This document shows, piece after piece, positions 1 to 9,040 of a stretch of DNA of 64,000 bases (the first letter of the stretch is position 1; each line of letters opens with the position of its first letter). Below the pieces are notes generated by a model. That model did not search any database. It was not told the origin of the DNA and saw only the letters and a program-made list of their open reading frames with translations. Source of the stretch: UBA6912 sp963792895 (GTDB lineage: Bacteria; Actinomycetota; Acidimicrobiia; Spongiisociales; UBA5794); contig CAWBYA010000008.1 of NCBI GenBank assembly GCA_963792895.1, forward strand, positions 62,001 through 126,000. The letters are read 5' to 3'. Made by a program: the position numbers and the translations under genes.

Positions 1-2099
1 GTCGTTGCCTGCGTGCCGTCGCCGACGAAGAGGAAGGTCTCGGTTTGGTCCGGCCGGAACACCACCGCGCCTTCGCTGTTCGTCACCTCGTTGTCGTGCA
101 CGTATTCGTAGATGGCGGCGACCTGCTCACGACTATCGGCGAGGCCGTCGTTGTTGGCATCTGTGATCGCCACGCCCGTTGCGGCGAGAATCGCGGACCG
201 CATCGACTCCGACGTCGTCGCCACGCGAACCACCGTCATCGCCGAAGCGTTGAATTCGACATCACCGTTGAAGTCTCGGACGAAGCCTGCGTCGGATGCG
301 TCGATCGCGGCCTGAGCGGACTCCAGCGCAGCAAGCGTCTCGGGAGACGTGAGGTCTCCTTCGACCAAGATGTAGTCGATCTCCCCTCCACCGCTTCCCC
401 AATGCTGCTCGAGCTTGTCGAGGCTCATGACGAAACCGGTCTTGGACGAGAGGAAGTCCTTGACCTCGAAGCCGCTTTCCACCTGCGACGCCGCCAGGAG
501 CCCGAACACGGCCAGGACGGCAACCGCCGGCAGCGTGAACACGCGCCAGCGGGCGAGGAAGTGCACGATGGTGCCTGCTGCTTTGAACCCGTGGCCTGCA
601 CCTTTCACCTCGTCGGTGAGTGGACGACCTTCCTCAGCCGCACGTGCGTTGCGGCGGCAGGTGAAGCGATACGGCACGTAGATGAAGAGCGCCAGGAACA
701 GCAGATAGACGGCCCAGCCGATTGCAGGGAAGACAATGGCCGCCGTCACCGCAGCTCCTGCGATGAACGCCGCACCAACGAAGCCGATCTTCTGGCTGAC
801 GAGCCGCGTGTGGCTGAGGTCCGCCGGCCGGGGGCCCATGCGCTCCTCCATCGAAAGGAGGAGCTTCGGAACGACCCAGCCGAGGACCATGTAGGCGACC
901 AGCAAGCCGACGGCCGCGGCAATCCCGAACTCGATGATGGCTGGGATGCCGGACACGGTATTCGACAGGAAGGCGGCGGCGGAGGACAGCGCAGCGAGCA
1001 ACAACGCGGCGGAGACCGCCGTCATCCCAAGTGGGTAGGCGCGTGCTCGCGAGTGTCCCTTCACTTGCATCTCCCGAGCGCGGCCGCTTCCGTGGATGAA
1101 GAAGTCCACGCCGAAGCTGATCAGGGCGATCGGGACGATCATGATCAACAGGGGAGACCCGGTCTTCAGGCCGAGCAAGGCGTTGAGCCCGTTGTACCCC
1201 ATCATCGTGATGCCGAGGCCGGCGCCGACGAGCATTGCCGCCCAGTACGAGCGGAGCAGTGCGCCGACGAAGATCAAGATGAAAACGATCGCATAGAAGA
1301 TGAACGGGCCGGCGGCGGCTCCCTGCTCTTCACCGACGAGCCCGCCGTCAATTGCGACGCCGATCGCAGTGATCGACTGCTCGTTTCCGCGCAGCATCGT
1401 CTGCACTTCACGGAGCCATCGCTCGGCATCGAAGTTGGTGTCGTCGCCGAACGACTCCTGCGTTTGCTCCGGATCGAATGTGTCGATGTCATAGAGCAAC
1501 CGGGAGAAGAACGCGGCCGATTCCCAGACGACGAGGGTCTCGCCATCGATCGTCGTCGGCTCCCGCGTCGTGGACGTCGGCGACAAGAGGAATCGCAGCG
1601 AGCTTGTCGGGGCGTCATCGGCGAGCAACGTCGCAAGCGCTGCCGTCACGTCGGCGTTGGACGCCGCCTCGAGGCCGCCCGGCAGCGCTGCGTCGACGGC
1701 GTCGGCGATCGAGAAGACGCCGTTGATCGTGAGCCCGAGCTCTCGATCGAAGGAGGACACCAGGTGCGTCTGCGAGGCGGGGTCCGCGAGGACCGCATCT
1801 TGATTCTGTTTCAGCTCGAGGAGTGACTCCCGGGTGAGCACGTTGCCGCCGTCTGGGGTCTCGACGATGAACGAGACGCCGCGGACGGGCGATGTTGTCG
1901 CAAACATGTCTTCGACGCGACTCTGTGTTTCGTAGATCTCGCCACTGGGGTCGAACGATGGCTCGCCGTCGTCGGCGAGCACGGGGAACAGCCCTGCAAG
2001 CACCACCGCCACTCCGACCAGTACGGCCGCAAGCGGCCAGGCGTGTCGATCGATCCACTCGTACACGGCGTATCCGCGTTGCGGGCCGGCGGTACTCAA
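1..2099 (-). CDS. RND/MMPL-family exporter, N-terminal part (truncated by window start)
   Basis: This gene runs off the left edge; about 699 residues are visible. It encodes a probable proton-driven inner-membrane exporter of the RND superfamily (MMPL/hydrophobe exporter type). The frame opens with a cytoplasmic stretch, one membrane segment at about residues 23-42, and a large extracytoplasmic domain. A cluster of five to six membrane segments follows, carrying the intramembrane motif SFGVDFFIHG typical of this family. A second signal-anchor-like segment and the second extracytoplasmic domain come next; the second membrane cluster must lie outside the window. The TTG start is chosen because GGAGGTGAGCC lies just upstream. 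Substrate is unknown. The next gene is divergent and separated by about 250 bp. Confidence 0.85.
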   Translation of the reverse strand, partial: MSTAGPQRGYAVYEWIDRHAWPLAAVLVGVAVVLAGLFPVLADDGEPSFDPSGEIYETQSRVEDMFATTSPVRGVSFIVETPDGGNVLTRESLLELKQNQDAVLADPASQTHLVSSFDRELGLTINGVFSIADAVDAALPGGLEAASNADVTAALATLLADDAPTSSLRFLLSPTSTTREPTTIDGETLVVWESAAFFSRLLYDIDTFDPEQTQESFGDDTNFDAERWLREVQTMLRGNEQSITAIGVAIDGGLVGEEQGAAAGPFIFYAIVFILIFVGALLRSYWAAMLVGAGLGITMMGYNGLNALLGLKTGSPLLIMIVPIALISFGVDFFIHGSGRAREMQVKGHSRARAYPLGMTAVSAALLLAALSSAAAFLSNTVSGIPAIIEFGIAAAVGLLVAYMVLGWVVPKLLLSMEERMGPRPADLSHTRLVSQKIGFVGAAFIAGAAVTAAIVFPAIGWAVYLLFLALFIYVPYRFTCRRNARAAEEGRPLTDEVKGAGHGFKAAGTIVHFLARWRVFTLPAVAVLAVFGLLAASQVESGFEVKDFLSSKTGFVMSLDKLEQHWGSGGGEIDYILVEGDLTSPETLAALESAQAAIDASDAGFVRDFNGDVEFNASAMTVVRVATTSESMRSAILAATGVAITDANNDGLADSREQVAAIYEYVHDNEVTNSEGAVVFRPDQTETFLFVGDGTQAT

Positions 2100-2346
2100 G
2101 GCTCACCTCCGAACTCGGGATGCGCCTCCAGCTCGTCGTGCCCTCAATCGACGCCGGCACGTACCTCAGTCCGGTGCCGGCACCGGTTCGATGGCTCCTC
2201 TCGCCGTGGGCGCATGGCCTTCTCGCTCCATGGCACCCGATGATCCGGAATGGCGATAGTGCCCTTTGGCACTGTTGGGGATCTGGTCTCGGTGGGGAAG
2301 CTGATGAGGTGGTGCGGGCAGCTGTTCACGGCGACGGGAGGTGACG

Positions 2347-3432
2347 ATGGAGATGACCCTGCGTTGGGCAGGATTCACCTTCGGCGTCATTGTGGGTGTC
2401 GGTACGGTGATCGCCGTGATGAAGACGCTCATCGTGCCGCGGCGGTCCTGGTCGTTCCTCGCTGCGGCCGTCGGTCGATGGGGTTACCGCGTGTTCCATG
2501 GCATCGCCGTTCGATTCCACTCGTTCGATCTCGCCGATCGCTTCCTCGGTTTCCAGGCCCCGACGGTCGTGATCCTGACCCTGGCGTCACTCCTCGGCGG
2601 CTTCGCGTTGGCGTTCGGTCTCATGCTGCTGCCGTGGGCTGACCTCACTCTCGGCGAGGCGTTGCGCGAATCGGGATCGTCCGTGTTCACGCTCGGTTTC
2701 GTATCGAGCGCTGAGCCCGTCCCAACCACGCTCGACGTGCTCGCCGGCGCAACCGGGATGATCTTCGTGGCGCTGACGATCGGCTACCTCCCCTCGCTGT
2801 ACGCCGAAGTCCGGCAGCGCGAGGCTCTCGTCAAACAGCTCGAGGTCTGGACGGGGAAGCCATCCTGGGGACCGGAGATTCTTGCGCAGTTCACGTTGCT
2901 TGGTGCCCTCGACCGGCTGCCGCGCCTCTTCACCACCTGGGATGCATGGTCTGCCCGGGTCGCCGACTCGCACATGAAGTTCCCTGTGCTCACACATTTC
3001 CGGAGCCCGCGAGCCCGCAATCACTTCGTGATCGCGATGCTTGGCGTTGCCGACGCCGCGGCTCTCGATGTCGCTGCCCGGCCTTCGATCGACCACACGG
3101 ACGCACGACTTCTGCTGCGCCAGGTGTCGTCGTGCGTGCGGGATGTTGCCTACCCGATGCGGCGGATCGACGTCGAAGCGTTCGATCCGCAGCTGAGCCG
3201 GGTTGAGTTCGACGCTGGTTGGCGGCGCCTCAACGAGGTGGGCTACCCCGCCGAGGCTTCGGTCGCCGACGCGTGGCGCACCTTTGCCGCCTTGAGGATG
3301 AACTACGCCGCCGTTGCCCGCGACGTGCTCTACTGGACGATGGCACCGCCGGCGCCATGGAGCGGAGCGCGCCAGGGATTCCCAGGCCCGATAGACCAGC
3401 CCGAAGCGCAGCGGTCTTGGTCAACGGTGTGA
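2347..3432 (+). CDS. Ion-channel-like membrane protein with large cytoplasmic tail
   Basis: Predicted 361-residue membrane protein. Helices lie at about residues 6-24, 50-76 and 113-134. Between the last two sits a re-entrant segment containing FTLGFVSS, which resembles the selectivity-filter region of two-helix potassium channels (canonical TVGYG or TLGFG). The helix after it ends in GYLPSLYAEV, as in channel-like proteins. The remaining 220 or so residues are soluble and probably cytoplasmic. The ATG at 2347 is preferred over the GTG at 2341 because GGGAGG lies 5-6 bases before it. No partner gene is adjacent. The ion and the gating signal cannot be told from sequence, and the filter is not canonical. 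Confidence 0.7.
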   Translation: MEMTLRWAGFTFGVIVGVGTVIAVMKTLIVPRRSWSFLAAAVGRWGYRVFHGIAVRFHSFDLADRFLGFQAPTVVILTLASLLGGFALAFGLMLLPWADLTLGEALRESGSSVFTLGFVSSAEPVPTTLDVLAGATGMIFVALTIGYLPSLYAEVRQREALVKQLEVWTGKPSWGPEILAQFTLLGALDRLPRLFTTWDAWSARVADSHMKFPVLTHFRSPRARNHFVIAMLGVADAAALDVAARPSIDHTDARLLLRQVSSCVRDVAYPMRRIDVEAFDPQLSRVEFDAGWRRLNEVGYPAEASVADAWRTFAALRMNYAAVARDVLYWTMAPPAPWSGARQGFPGPIDQPEAQRSWSTV

Positions 3433-3501
3433 TATCGGCGGGACTTTGCGGCTCGGCTTGATCCGAGCCGCAGCATCGCGCCTCGTACTAGGTTGCTCCC
3501 A

Positions 3502-3654
3502 ATGATGGTGGTAGCGATTCTGGTGGGCTCGGCGCTTGCGGTCATCCTCGCAGCCTTCGGCTGGGGTATGTCCCGTGGCACGCTCGGGGAGACGGATCGG
3601 GAGCGCATCGACCGGGAGTTCGAGAGCATCGTCCGTCGCCTCGACGGCCCCTAG
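3502..3654 (+). CDS. Small single-pass membrane protein (50 aa), hypothetical
   Basis: A 50-codon frame, ATG to TAG, encodes one hydrophobic helix (residues 1-22) followed by a charged tail rich in Arg, Glu and Asp (TDRERIDREFESIVRR). This anchor-plus-charged-helix layout is common for small actinobacterial membrane proteins. No strong ribosome-binding site is seen. It lies between the channel-like gene and the convergent arfB. Function unknown; the call rests on composition only. Confidence 0.45.
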   Translation: MMVVAILVGSALAVILAAFGWGMSRGTLGETDRERIDREFESIVRRLDGP

Positions 3655-3734
3655 CCCGACCTGGGCGCGGCGCATTGTTCTCTGCGAGCATCGTGACGTG
3701 AGTGCCACCTTGCCCTGTGGACACCCGTGGCGCA

Positions 3735-4160
3735 TCAGTCCGGCTCCGGAGGCTTGCGGAGACGCTTGATATCGCCTCGAGCGCGCTTCTCTTCGAGCCT
3801 GCGGCGCCGCGCCGAGGCGCTCGGCCGGGTTCTACGGCGAGGTGGAGGCGGCGGACGCAGCGCCTCTTCGAGCAACAACCGGAGTCGACGCCGAGCGACC
3901 TGCCGGTTACGCCATTGCGAGCGCGATTCGTCGACCTCAACGCTCACCACCCCGTCGCGCAGTCGCGACGCCAAGTGCTTCGCCATCGTCCGTTTGAGGT
4001 CGGGGGTGAACACCTCGGTGGCGTCGAGGTCGAAAGCGAGGATGACCCGAGTGGCCGACCGGTTCGCATGCTGTCCGCCCGGTCCGCCAGACGTGTCGAA
4101 ACGCTCGACCAGCTCGCTCGCAGGGATCACGAAGCGGTCGGCGATGCGGAGGTCGTCCAT
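3735..4160 (-). CDS. arfB: Alternative ribosome-rescue factor, ArfB/YaeJ type
   Basis: A 141-residue class I release-factor-like peptidyl-tRNA hydrolase. The catalytic GGQ is at residues 28-30 in the family context TSGGPGGQHAN. There is no stop-codon-recognition domain, and the C-terminus from about residue 110 is very basic, as in ArfB, where the tail enters the empty mRNA channel of stalled ribosomes. The ATG at 4160 gives the standard N-terminus; the frame stays open upstream to 4292, but the additional residues do not match the family. It is convergent with the small gene before it and divergent from the VWA gene after it. Confidence 0.9.
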   Translation of the reverse strand: MDDLRIADRFVIPASELVERFDTSGGPGGQHANRSATRVILAFDLDATEVFTPDLKRTMAKHLASRLRDGVVSVEVDESRSQWRNRQVARRRLRLLLEEALRPPPPPRRRTRPSASARRRRLEEKRARGDIKRLRKPPEPD

Positions 4161-4233
4161 TCGGCAAGCGTAGGAGGTGCGCGAGGCACCGACCGCGTTC
4201 GCCGCGGCCGGTGCTGTGAGAGAATCGACGGTT

Positions 4234-6438
4234 ATGCGCCGCCGCAACGAGACAGTGCTCCAGGGGATCCTCCCTCCAGACGAACGTGCCATCGAGGCCG
4301 TCGTTGCCCGCTATCAGCGCGTTGCGCCCGCCATCACACGCTTCGCGCGATCCATCGCCGGGAACGACGAGCTTCAGGTGCGGCTCGGTTCCCAGGCGTC
4401 GGCGACGAAGGACGAGATCATCCTGGATCCAGGTCTGTTCCAGTCCGCGTACTCCCGCAATGCTCCCGTGACCCCGACCGAGGTGGCGCTCACCTCTGCA
4501 CTCCACGAGGCGATCCACCTGATCGCAACGGATTTCGACGAGCGGCGCGCCCTCCCGACGAGTTGGGCGGCACATCGGCCCGCAGCGGCAACGAAGGCTG
4601 CAACGCCTGAGCCGCTCGGCGGACCGCTCGGTCTCTTCCCGGACGAGAAGGATCTGGCGACCGAGCTCGACGACGTTGCCGCAGCAGAGGTGAGGGACGC
4701 GGCTCCCGCCGCCGTCTTCACCCTCCTCGACGCCCTGCACGAGGCCGGGGGTGAGGCCGCAGAGGCGCTGTTCATGGGCATCGAGGATGCCCGTCAAGAA
4801 CGCCGCCACCTCGCCGCATATGGCGGGGCACGATCGGTGCTCACCGACCTCTATCGCGCCGCCGTGCCAGACGCGATGCGCAATGCTCGCCCGCTCGGGC
4901 AGTTTGCACTCGGCTGCTTTCTCGTCATAGGCGGCTACTACGAGCGTGAGGAGGTCGAACGGCGGGTGGCTCCCCACGTCGCCGCCGCGCTCGACGACGC
5001 CGGCGCCTTTCTCGGCGGGGTGCTCGAGACGGAAGACCCCTGGGAGGTCGGCACGATTGCGCTGCAACTCTTGGAGATCGCAAGGCTCCACCGGCTCGTG
5101 TCGGACAGCGGCCGAGTCGACACGGCGACCACCCGCAAGCTGAAAGACGAGGCGGACAGCGCATCCATCTCCGAGACGGTGGATGCTGTTCGTATCGTGT
5201 CCCCCCCTCTGCGTGATCGTGATTCCTACGAGCAGACCCGCCAAGCTGCGCAAGCGGTGAGCGCCGAGTCCGGCCGCTACGGAGAAGCCGACCATGCCGG
5301 CGACCCGGGCACCGAGCAGGTCGTCCGCGTGAGCGAGGCGCCCACCGTCTACCTCCCGACGGGCCAGGCAGGCAAGCTCGTCGTCGGTGACTTCCCGGCA
5401 CGCTTCAGCGTGTTCGGCGGCTCAGGCCGCACCCTGCTCGAAGAGGCCGCAACACGATGGTCCGTTGCGCAACGCCGGGTGTCTGGTGAGCTCTACCCGC
5501 TCTTCCTCGCCAACCAGCGCCGCGGGCTGCGCAGCGGGTACGACGCCGGTGACCTGTCGCCCTATGCCGCCCTGCTCCTCGGAGCAGGCATCTACAACCG
5601 CATGTTCGAGCGTCGCGACCTGCCGATGCGGCGGTCATATGCCGTCAGCCTCCTCGTCGACGGCTCGGCGAGCATGCTTCAGCCGAGACCCGGGCCCGGC
5701 GAACGCAAGAGCCCGTGGGCGCTCGCCGCCGCCTCTCTCGGCGCGTGGACGCTCGCCCACCTGTGCGATGAGCTCCAGATCGAGTTCGAGGTGGCCCTCT
5801 TCAACCGGGCGTTCGCCGCCGTCACCGACGACACCGAACGATCCTTCAGCGACCGCCGCCATCGGGCCACGGGAGCGCTGCGCCGCAGCCAGGGCGGTGC
5901 AGCAGAGCGGCTCACACGAACGGTGAACCACTACCTGGTGAAGCCGTTCGACCGGCGATGGCGCGGTGCCGACGACGTCATGGCGGGGCTCTTCTGGACG
6001 GCGGCGGCGCCGGGCGAAGCAGCACGAAGCGCCCGCCAGGACCCGGAGGCCGCGCCCCCCGTTTCGATGTTCGACAAGGCCGCCAACGTCGACGAGTTCA
6101 ACCTCGCCTACGCAGCTGGCCGGCTCGGCGGCCGGCGGGTCGCCACCCGCATCCTCGTGGTGCTGGCGGACGGCATGACCCGTGGCTCCGTCCAGGCGCT
6201 CGCCGACTCCGTCGATGCGATCGAACAGGCAGGTACCGTCGTCCTCGGCATCGGAATCGGCGACACCACCGTCCAAGCCGCGTACGCACGGAGCCAGGTG
6301 GTCGAACAGCCCGACGAGCTCGCACGTGCGATGGTCGAGGGAGTCCGCTCCACGCTCTATCGAACGCTTGCGGCAACGGGCGGCCACGGCTGGTGGTCCC
6401 ATCCGGAGCGAATGGTCCGAATGGGGGGCACTTCATGA
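4234..6438 (+). CDS. Zincin-like plus VWA-domain protein (CobT/NorD/CbbO-like)
   Basis: A 734-residue soluble protein. The N-terminal part contains HEAIH (residues 91-95), a zinc-metallopeptidase-like HExxH motif, and GIEDARQERR at about 182-191, which resembles the EDARIE signature of NorD/CbbO-type proteins. The C-terminal third is a von Willebrand A domain with an intact MIDAS motif DGSAS at about residues 475-479. Such proteins normally work with a MoxR-class AAA+ ATPase to remodel or insert metal into a target enzyme; the AAA+ gene follows after 33 bp, so the two are almost certainly co-transcribed. The ATG at 4234 is chosen because the stretch in frame upstream of it (GTG at 4177) lacks similarity. 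The target is unknown. A RuBisCO-activation role (CbbO-like) is conceivable but not supported by distance or by the ATPase motifs. Confidence 0.8.
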   Translation: MRRRNETVLQGILPPDERAIEAVVARYQRVAPAITRFARSIAGNDELQVRLGSQASATKDEIILDPGLFQSAYSRNAPVTPTEVALTSALHEAIHLIATDFDERRALPTSWAAHRPAAATKAATPEPLGGPLGLFPDEKDLATELDDVAAAEVRDAAPAAVFTLLDALHEAGGEAAEALFMGIEDARQERRHLAAYGGARSVLTDLYRAAVPDAMRNARPLGQFALGCFLVIGGYYEREEVERRVAPHVAAALDDAGAFLGGVLETEDPWEVGTIALQLLEIARLHRLVSDSGRVDTATTRKLKDEADSASISETVDAVRIVSPPLRDRDSYEQTRQAAQAVSAESGRYGEADHAGDPGTEQVVRVSEAPTVYLPTGQAGKLVVGDFPARFSVFGGSGRTLLEEAATRWSVAQRRVSGELYPLFLANQRRGLRSGYDAGDLSPYAALLLGAGIYNRMFERRDLPMRRSYAVSLLVDGSASMLQPRPGPGERKSPWALAAASLGAWTLAHLCDELQIEFEVALFNRAFAAVTDDTERSFSDRRHRATGALRRSQGGAAERLTRTVNHYLVKPFDRRWRGADDVMAGLFWTAAAPGEAARSARQDPEAAPPVSMFDKAANVDEFNLAYAAGRLGGRRVATRILVVLADGMTRGSVQALADSVDAIEQAGTVVLGIGIGDTTVQAAYARSQVVEQPDELARAMVEGVRSTLYRTLAATGGHGWWSHPERMVRMGGTS

Positions 6439-6471
6439 CATTTCGATCACGCGACACAGGAGAACGCACCA

Positions 6472-7461
6472 ATGCCTGAGACAGTGACCTTCCACGACCC
6501 CAACGGGGAAGGGCCTGCCATCGAGCTGATGACGGCCGAGGTTCCTCGTGACGTCCCCGATTACGAATTGCGGATGGAGCACATCCCGGAGACCGACCCG
6601 TACTACGTCGACCTCGGGATGCTCTATCGCCTCGCCCAGCTCGAGGCGGTGCGCAGTCGTCACATGGCCGACACGCCTCTCCACCTCGCGCTCCGCGGTC
6701 ACATGGGCACCGGCAAGGACCACGACCTCGAGCAGTTCGCCGCCCTGATGCGGCTCCCCCACTACCGGATTCCGCTCACCGGCGAGGTGCGCGACATCAC
6801 GCTCATCGGCTCTGTCAAGCTCCACGGAGACGGCAAGGGGGGCACCGAGAGCCGGTGGGAGGACGGCGACATCACACGAGCGTTGCGAGGTCCTGCGCTG
6901 CTCAACCTGTCCGAACTGAACGCGGCCGGTGCCGAGACGCTGTTTGCCCTCCACGGCCTGCTCGACCGCCACCGTGCACTCGAGCTGCCCACGGGCGAGA
7001 TGGTGCATTTGCGGCCGGATGTCCGCATCTTCGGGACGTTGAATCCCACCGACCTCCGTGACTATGCCGGTACGCAGACGCTCAACAAGGCCTTCGCCGA
7101 CCGATGGATCATCTGGGAGAAGTCGTTCCCGGGCGAGGACGACCTCCGGACGATGTTGCAGCGCCGTTATCCGGAACTCGGCCGGGAGTTCGTCGAAGCC
7201 ATTGCGACGCTCGCCGTCGAGGTCAATGCATCGTTCACGTCGTCGGACGCCCGAACGCGTGTGGAGACGCCGATGAGCCTGCGATCGGTGCTCGAGCGGG
7301 TGCCAACGGGCCTTCGCATCATGAACGACGCGGCCGACCCGCTGCGGAGGGCGTGGGACGAGTTCGTGCTCCCGCACATCGAGGCGTACGACCGCGACCA
7401 TTACGAGACCGTGTGGGCGGCCGTGGTGCGACGCGGGCCGAAGGGACCGGCCTTCCGCTGA
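6472..7461 (+). CDS. MoxR/CobS-type AAA+ protein with altered Walker motifs
   Basis: A 329-residue AAA+ protein of the CobS/NorQ/MoxR group, partner of the VWA protein before it. The P-loop region reads GHMGTGKD (residues 76-83): the lysine is kept, but the Ser/Thr that ligates magnesium is Asp. The Walker B equivalent reads LLNLSELN (143-150), with Ser where the magnesium-binding Asp is expected and the catalytic Glu148 kept. Sensor-1 Asn191 (GTLNPTD) and the downstream ALNKAFADRW-like Arg region are present. ATP binding may therefore be weakened or altered. The ATG follows AGGAG in good spacing. The gene is full length for the family. Confidence 0.8.
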   Translation: MPETVTFHDPNGEGPAIELMTAEVPRDVPDYELRMEHIPETDPYYVDLGMLYRLAQLEAVRSRHMADTPLHLALRGHMGTGKDHDLEQFAALMRLPHYRIPLTGEVRDITLIGSVKLHGDGKGGTESRWEDGDITRALRGPALLNLSELNAAGAETLFALHGLLDRHRALELPTGEMVHLRPDVRIFGTLNPTDLRDYAGTQTLNKAFADRWIIWEKSFPGEDDLRTMLQRRYPELGREFVEAIATLAVEVNASFTSSDARTRVETPMSLRSVLERVPTGLRIMNDAADPLRRAWDEFVLPHIEAYDRDHYETVWAAVVRRGPKGPAFR

Positions 7462-7483
7462 TCAGGCCCTGCGGGGCGCGTGG

Positions 7484-7699
7484 TCAGCTGCGCCGCGAGC
7501 CGCCGTCTCGCTTCGATGGCTTCTTCTCCGGCCGGGGGCCGATGTTGTGGGCGTGTGCGAGGTGGATCTCCAACTCGCTGCGGCGGACCTGCATGTTGCA
7601 GCTCGTGCACCGGGTGAACCCAGAGTCGGTGCGGTCAAGGGGAGGCGCATCGGGCAAGCCGCTCGATGCGTCCGTGGCACTGGTGTCACTCGTTGTCAT
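7484..7699 (-). CDS. Small zinc-finger-like protein (71 aa)
   Basis: A 71-residue hydrophilic protein. Its core is CTSCNMQVRRSELEIHLAHAH, a CxxC followed by a helix with paired histidines, matching the geometry of a C2H2-type treble or classical zinc finger. The N-terminus is acidic and Ser/Thr/Asp-rich, the C-terminus lysine/arginine-rich. It is convergent with the AAA+ gene and codirectional with hpt. A nucleic-acid or protein-binding role is likely by fold but not shown. Confidence 0.6.
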   Translation of the reverse strand: MTTSDTSATDASSGLPDAPPLDRTDSGFTRCTSCNMQVRRSELEIHLAHAHNIGPRPEKKPSKRDGGSRRS

Positions 7700-7863
7700 G
7701 ATGGTTCTCGTCTCGTTCGATGATCGTGGCTGAGCGAATGGCCCCTACGCCGCAACGAACGAGATCGATGCCGACTCCGGAGAGAACACTCGGACCCGTT
7801 GCGACCGGCGATGCGGCGCAGTCCTTCGGGCTCGTCACGGTAGCAGCGTGCCGCCGCTCAACC

Positions 7864-8403
7864 TCACCTCATGGACGGTGGCAGCTCACAGATGTCGGGC
7901 AGCGTGCGATGTCGCTCGGCGAAATCCAGGCCGTAGCCAACGACCCAGACATCTGGGATGGTGAACCCGAGGTGGTCGACGACGACGTCGGTCACCGTGC
8001 GATCCGGTTTGTGGAGGAGCGCACATGTGCGCAGGCTCTTGGGTGAGCGAGCGCCCAGGAGCTTGAGCAGGTAGCTGAGCGTGTGGCCGGTGTCGACGAT
8101 GTCCTCGATGACCAATACGTCCTGACCGGCTATGTCATTGCGCACGTCCATGAGCAGCCGCACCGCACCGGGCTCTTCGCTGGCAACCGCCCCGTAGCTC
8201 GTCACTGCAAGGAACTCGACACGATGCGGGACGGTCAGTCTGCGCGCCAGGTCGGCCATGAATATGAATGAGCCCTTCAGCACGCCAACGAGCACCAGCA
8301 TCTCGGTTGCGGCGTACGCCTGATCGATATCTTTCGCCAACTCGCCCACTCGCCGTTCGATGTCGGCGTCGGAGATGAGTACGGGAAGCGCAGGAACGGC
8401 CAC
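7864..8403 (-). CDS. hpt: Hypoxanthine phosphoribosyltransferase
   Basis: A 179-residue purine-salvage enzyme that converts hypoxanthine or guanine plus PRPP to IMP or GMP in the cytoplasm. The PRPP-binding signature VLVIEDIVDTG lies at residues 96-106, the LVGVLKGS loop at 38-45, and the C-terminal DVWVVGYGLDFAERHR segment is typical of bacterial Hpt. Length is standard. It starts with GTG. In many actinobacteria hpt sits beside tilS and ftsH; here it stands alone, divergent from yajQ. Confidence 0.93.
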   Translation of the reverse strand: MAVPALPVLISDADIERRVGELAKDIDQAYAATEMLVLVGVLKGSFIFMADLARRLTVPHRVEFLAVTSYGAVASEEPGAVRLLMDVRNDIAGQDVLVIEDIVDTGHTLSYLLKLLGARSPKSLRTCALLHKPDRTVTDVVVDHLGFTIPDVWVVGYGLDFAERHRTLPDICELPPSMR

Positions 8404-8490
8404 AGCACCACGCTAGTGGAGACGCCAGGCGAGCCTTCCCTATCTGACGTCTCAAAGCGAGGCACCAGCCGAGCGATCTAACGTGGTCCC

Positions 8491-8976
8491 ATGCCAAGTT
8501 TCGATGTTGTCTCTCAAATAGATATGCAAGAGGTGCGCAACGCCGTCGACCAGGCGATGCGCGAGATCGTCAATCGTTTCGACTTCAAGGGCACCGATAC
8601 GACCGTCGCGTTGGGCGATCGGAGCATCACCATCGAGTCAGCCGCCGAGGGTCGGCTCGATGCTGCCGTCGACGTGCTGAAGGGACGCCTCGTGAAGCGA
8701 AATGTCTCTCTCAAGGTGCTCCAAGGTGGCGAGGTGAAGCCGGCATCGGGAGGCCGCGTTCGCGCCGAGTACAGCCTGGTGGAGGGCATCCCCCAAGATG
8801 CGGCGAAAGAGCTGGGGAAGACAGTGCGCGACAGCAAGCTCAAAGTCCAGATCCAGGTCCAAGGAGATCAGTTGCGCGTCCAGGGAAAGAAGCGGGACGA
8901 TCTCCAGCAAGTCATCGCCCTCCTGAAGGGCCTCGACTACCGGCTGCCTCTCCAGTACGTCAACTTCAGGGATTGA
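8491..8976 (+). CDS. yajQ: YajQ family nucleotide-binding protein (DUF520)
   Basis: A 161-residue cytoplasmic protein, full length for the family, starting MPSFDVVSQIDMQEV and containing the conserved FDFKGT stretch near residue 30 and the C-terminal LPLQYVNFRD ending. Members bind nucleotides and, in some proteobacteria, cyclic di-GMP, acting as effectors. The start follows the divergent hpt promoter region of about 90 bp. The specific ligand here is unknown. Confidence 0.93.
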   Translation: MPSFDVVSQIDMQEVRNAVDQAMREIVNRFDFKGTDTTVALGDRSITIESAAEGRLDAAVDVLKGRLVKRNVSLKVLQGGEVKPASGGRVRAEYSLVEGIPQDAAKELGKTVRDSKLKVQIQVQGDQLRVQGKKRDDLQQVIALLKGLDYRLPLQYVNFRD

Positions 8977-9040
8977 CCGGCTTGCGGTAGTCGAGAAGGT
9001 TCCGTGTGGGTCCGCTCCACCGCCCACACGAGCGCCGCCG

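Noticed and set aside
45..1826. Long open frame on the + strand (593 codons)
   Set aside because: Arg/Glu/His-rich composition and no family; it is antisense to the RND exporter, whose translation gives clear membrane helices.
4234..7461. Reading the VWA/AAA+ pair as CbbO/CbbQ RuBisCO activase
   Set aside because: It is 23 kb from cbbL, and the AAA+ protein lacks the CbbQ-type P-loop (GCGKT) and Walker B; kept only as a remote option.
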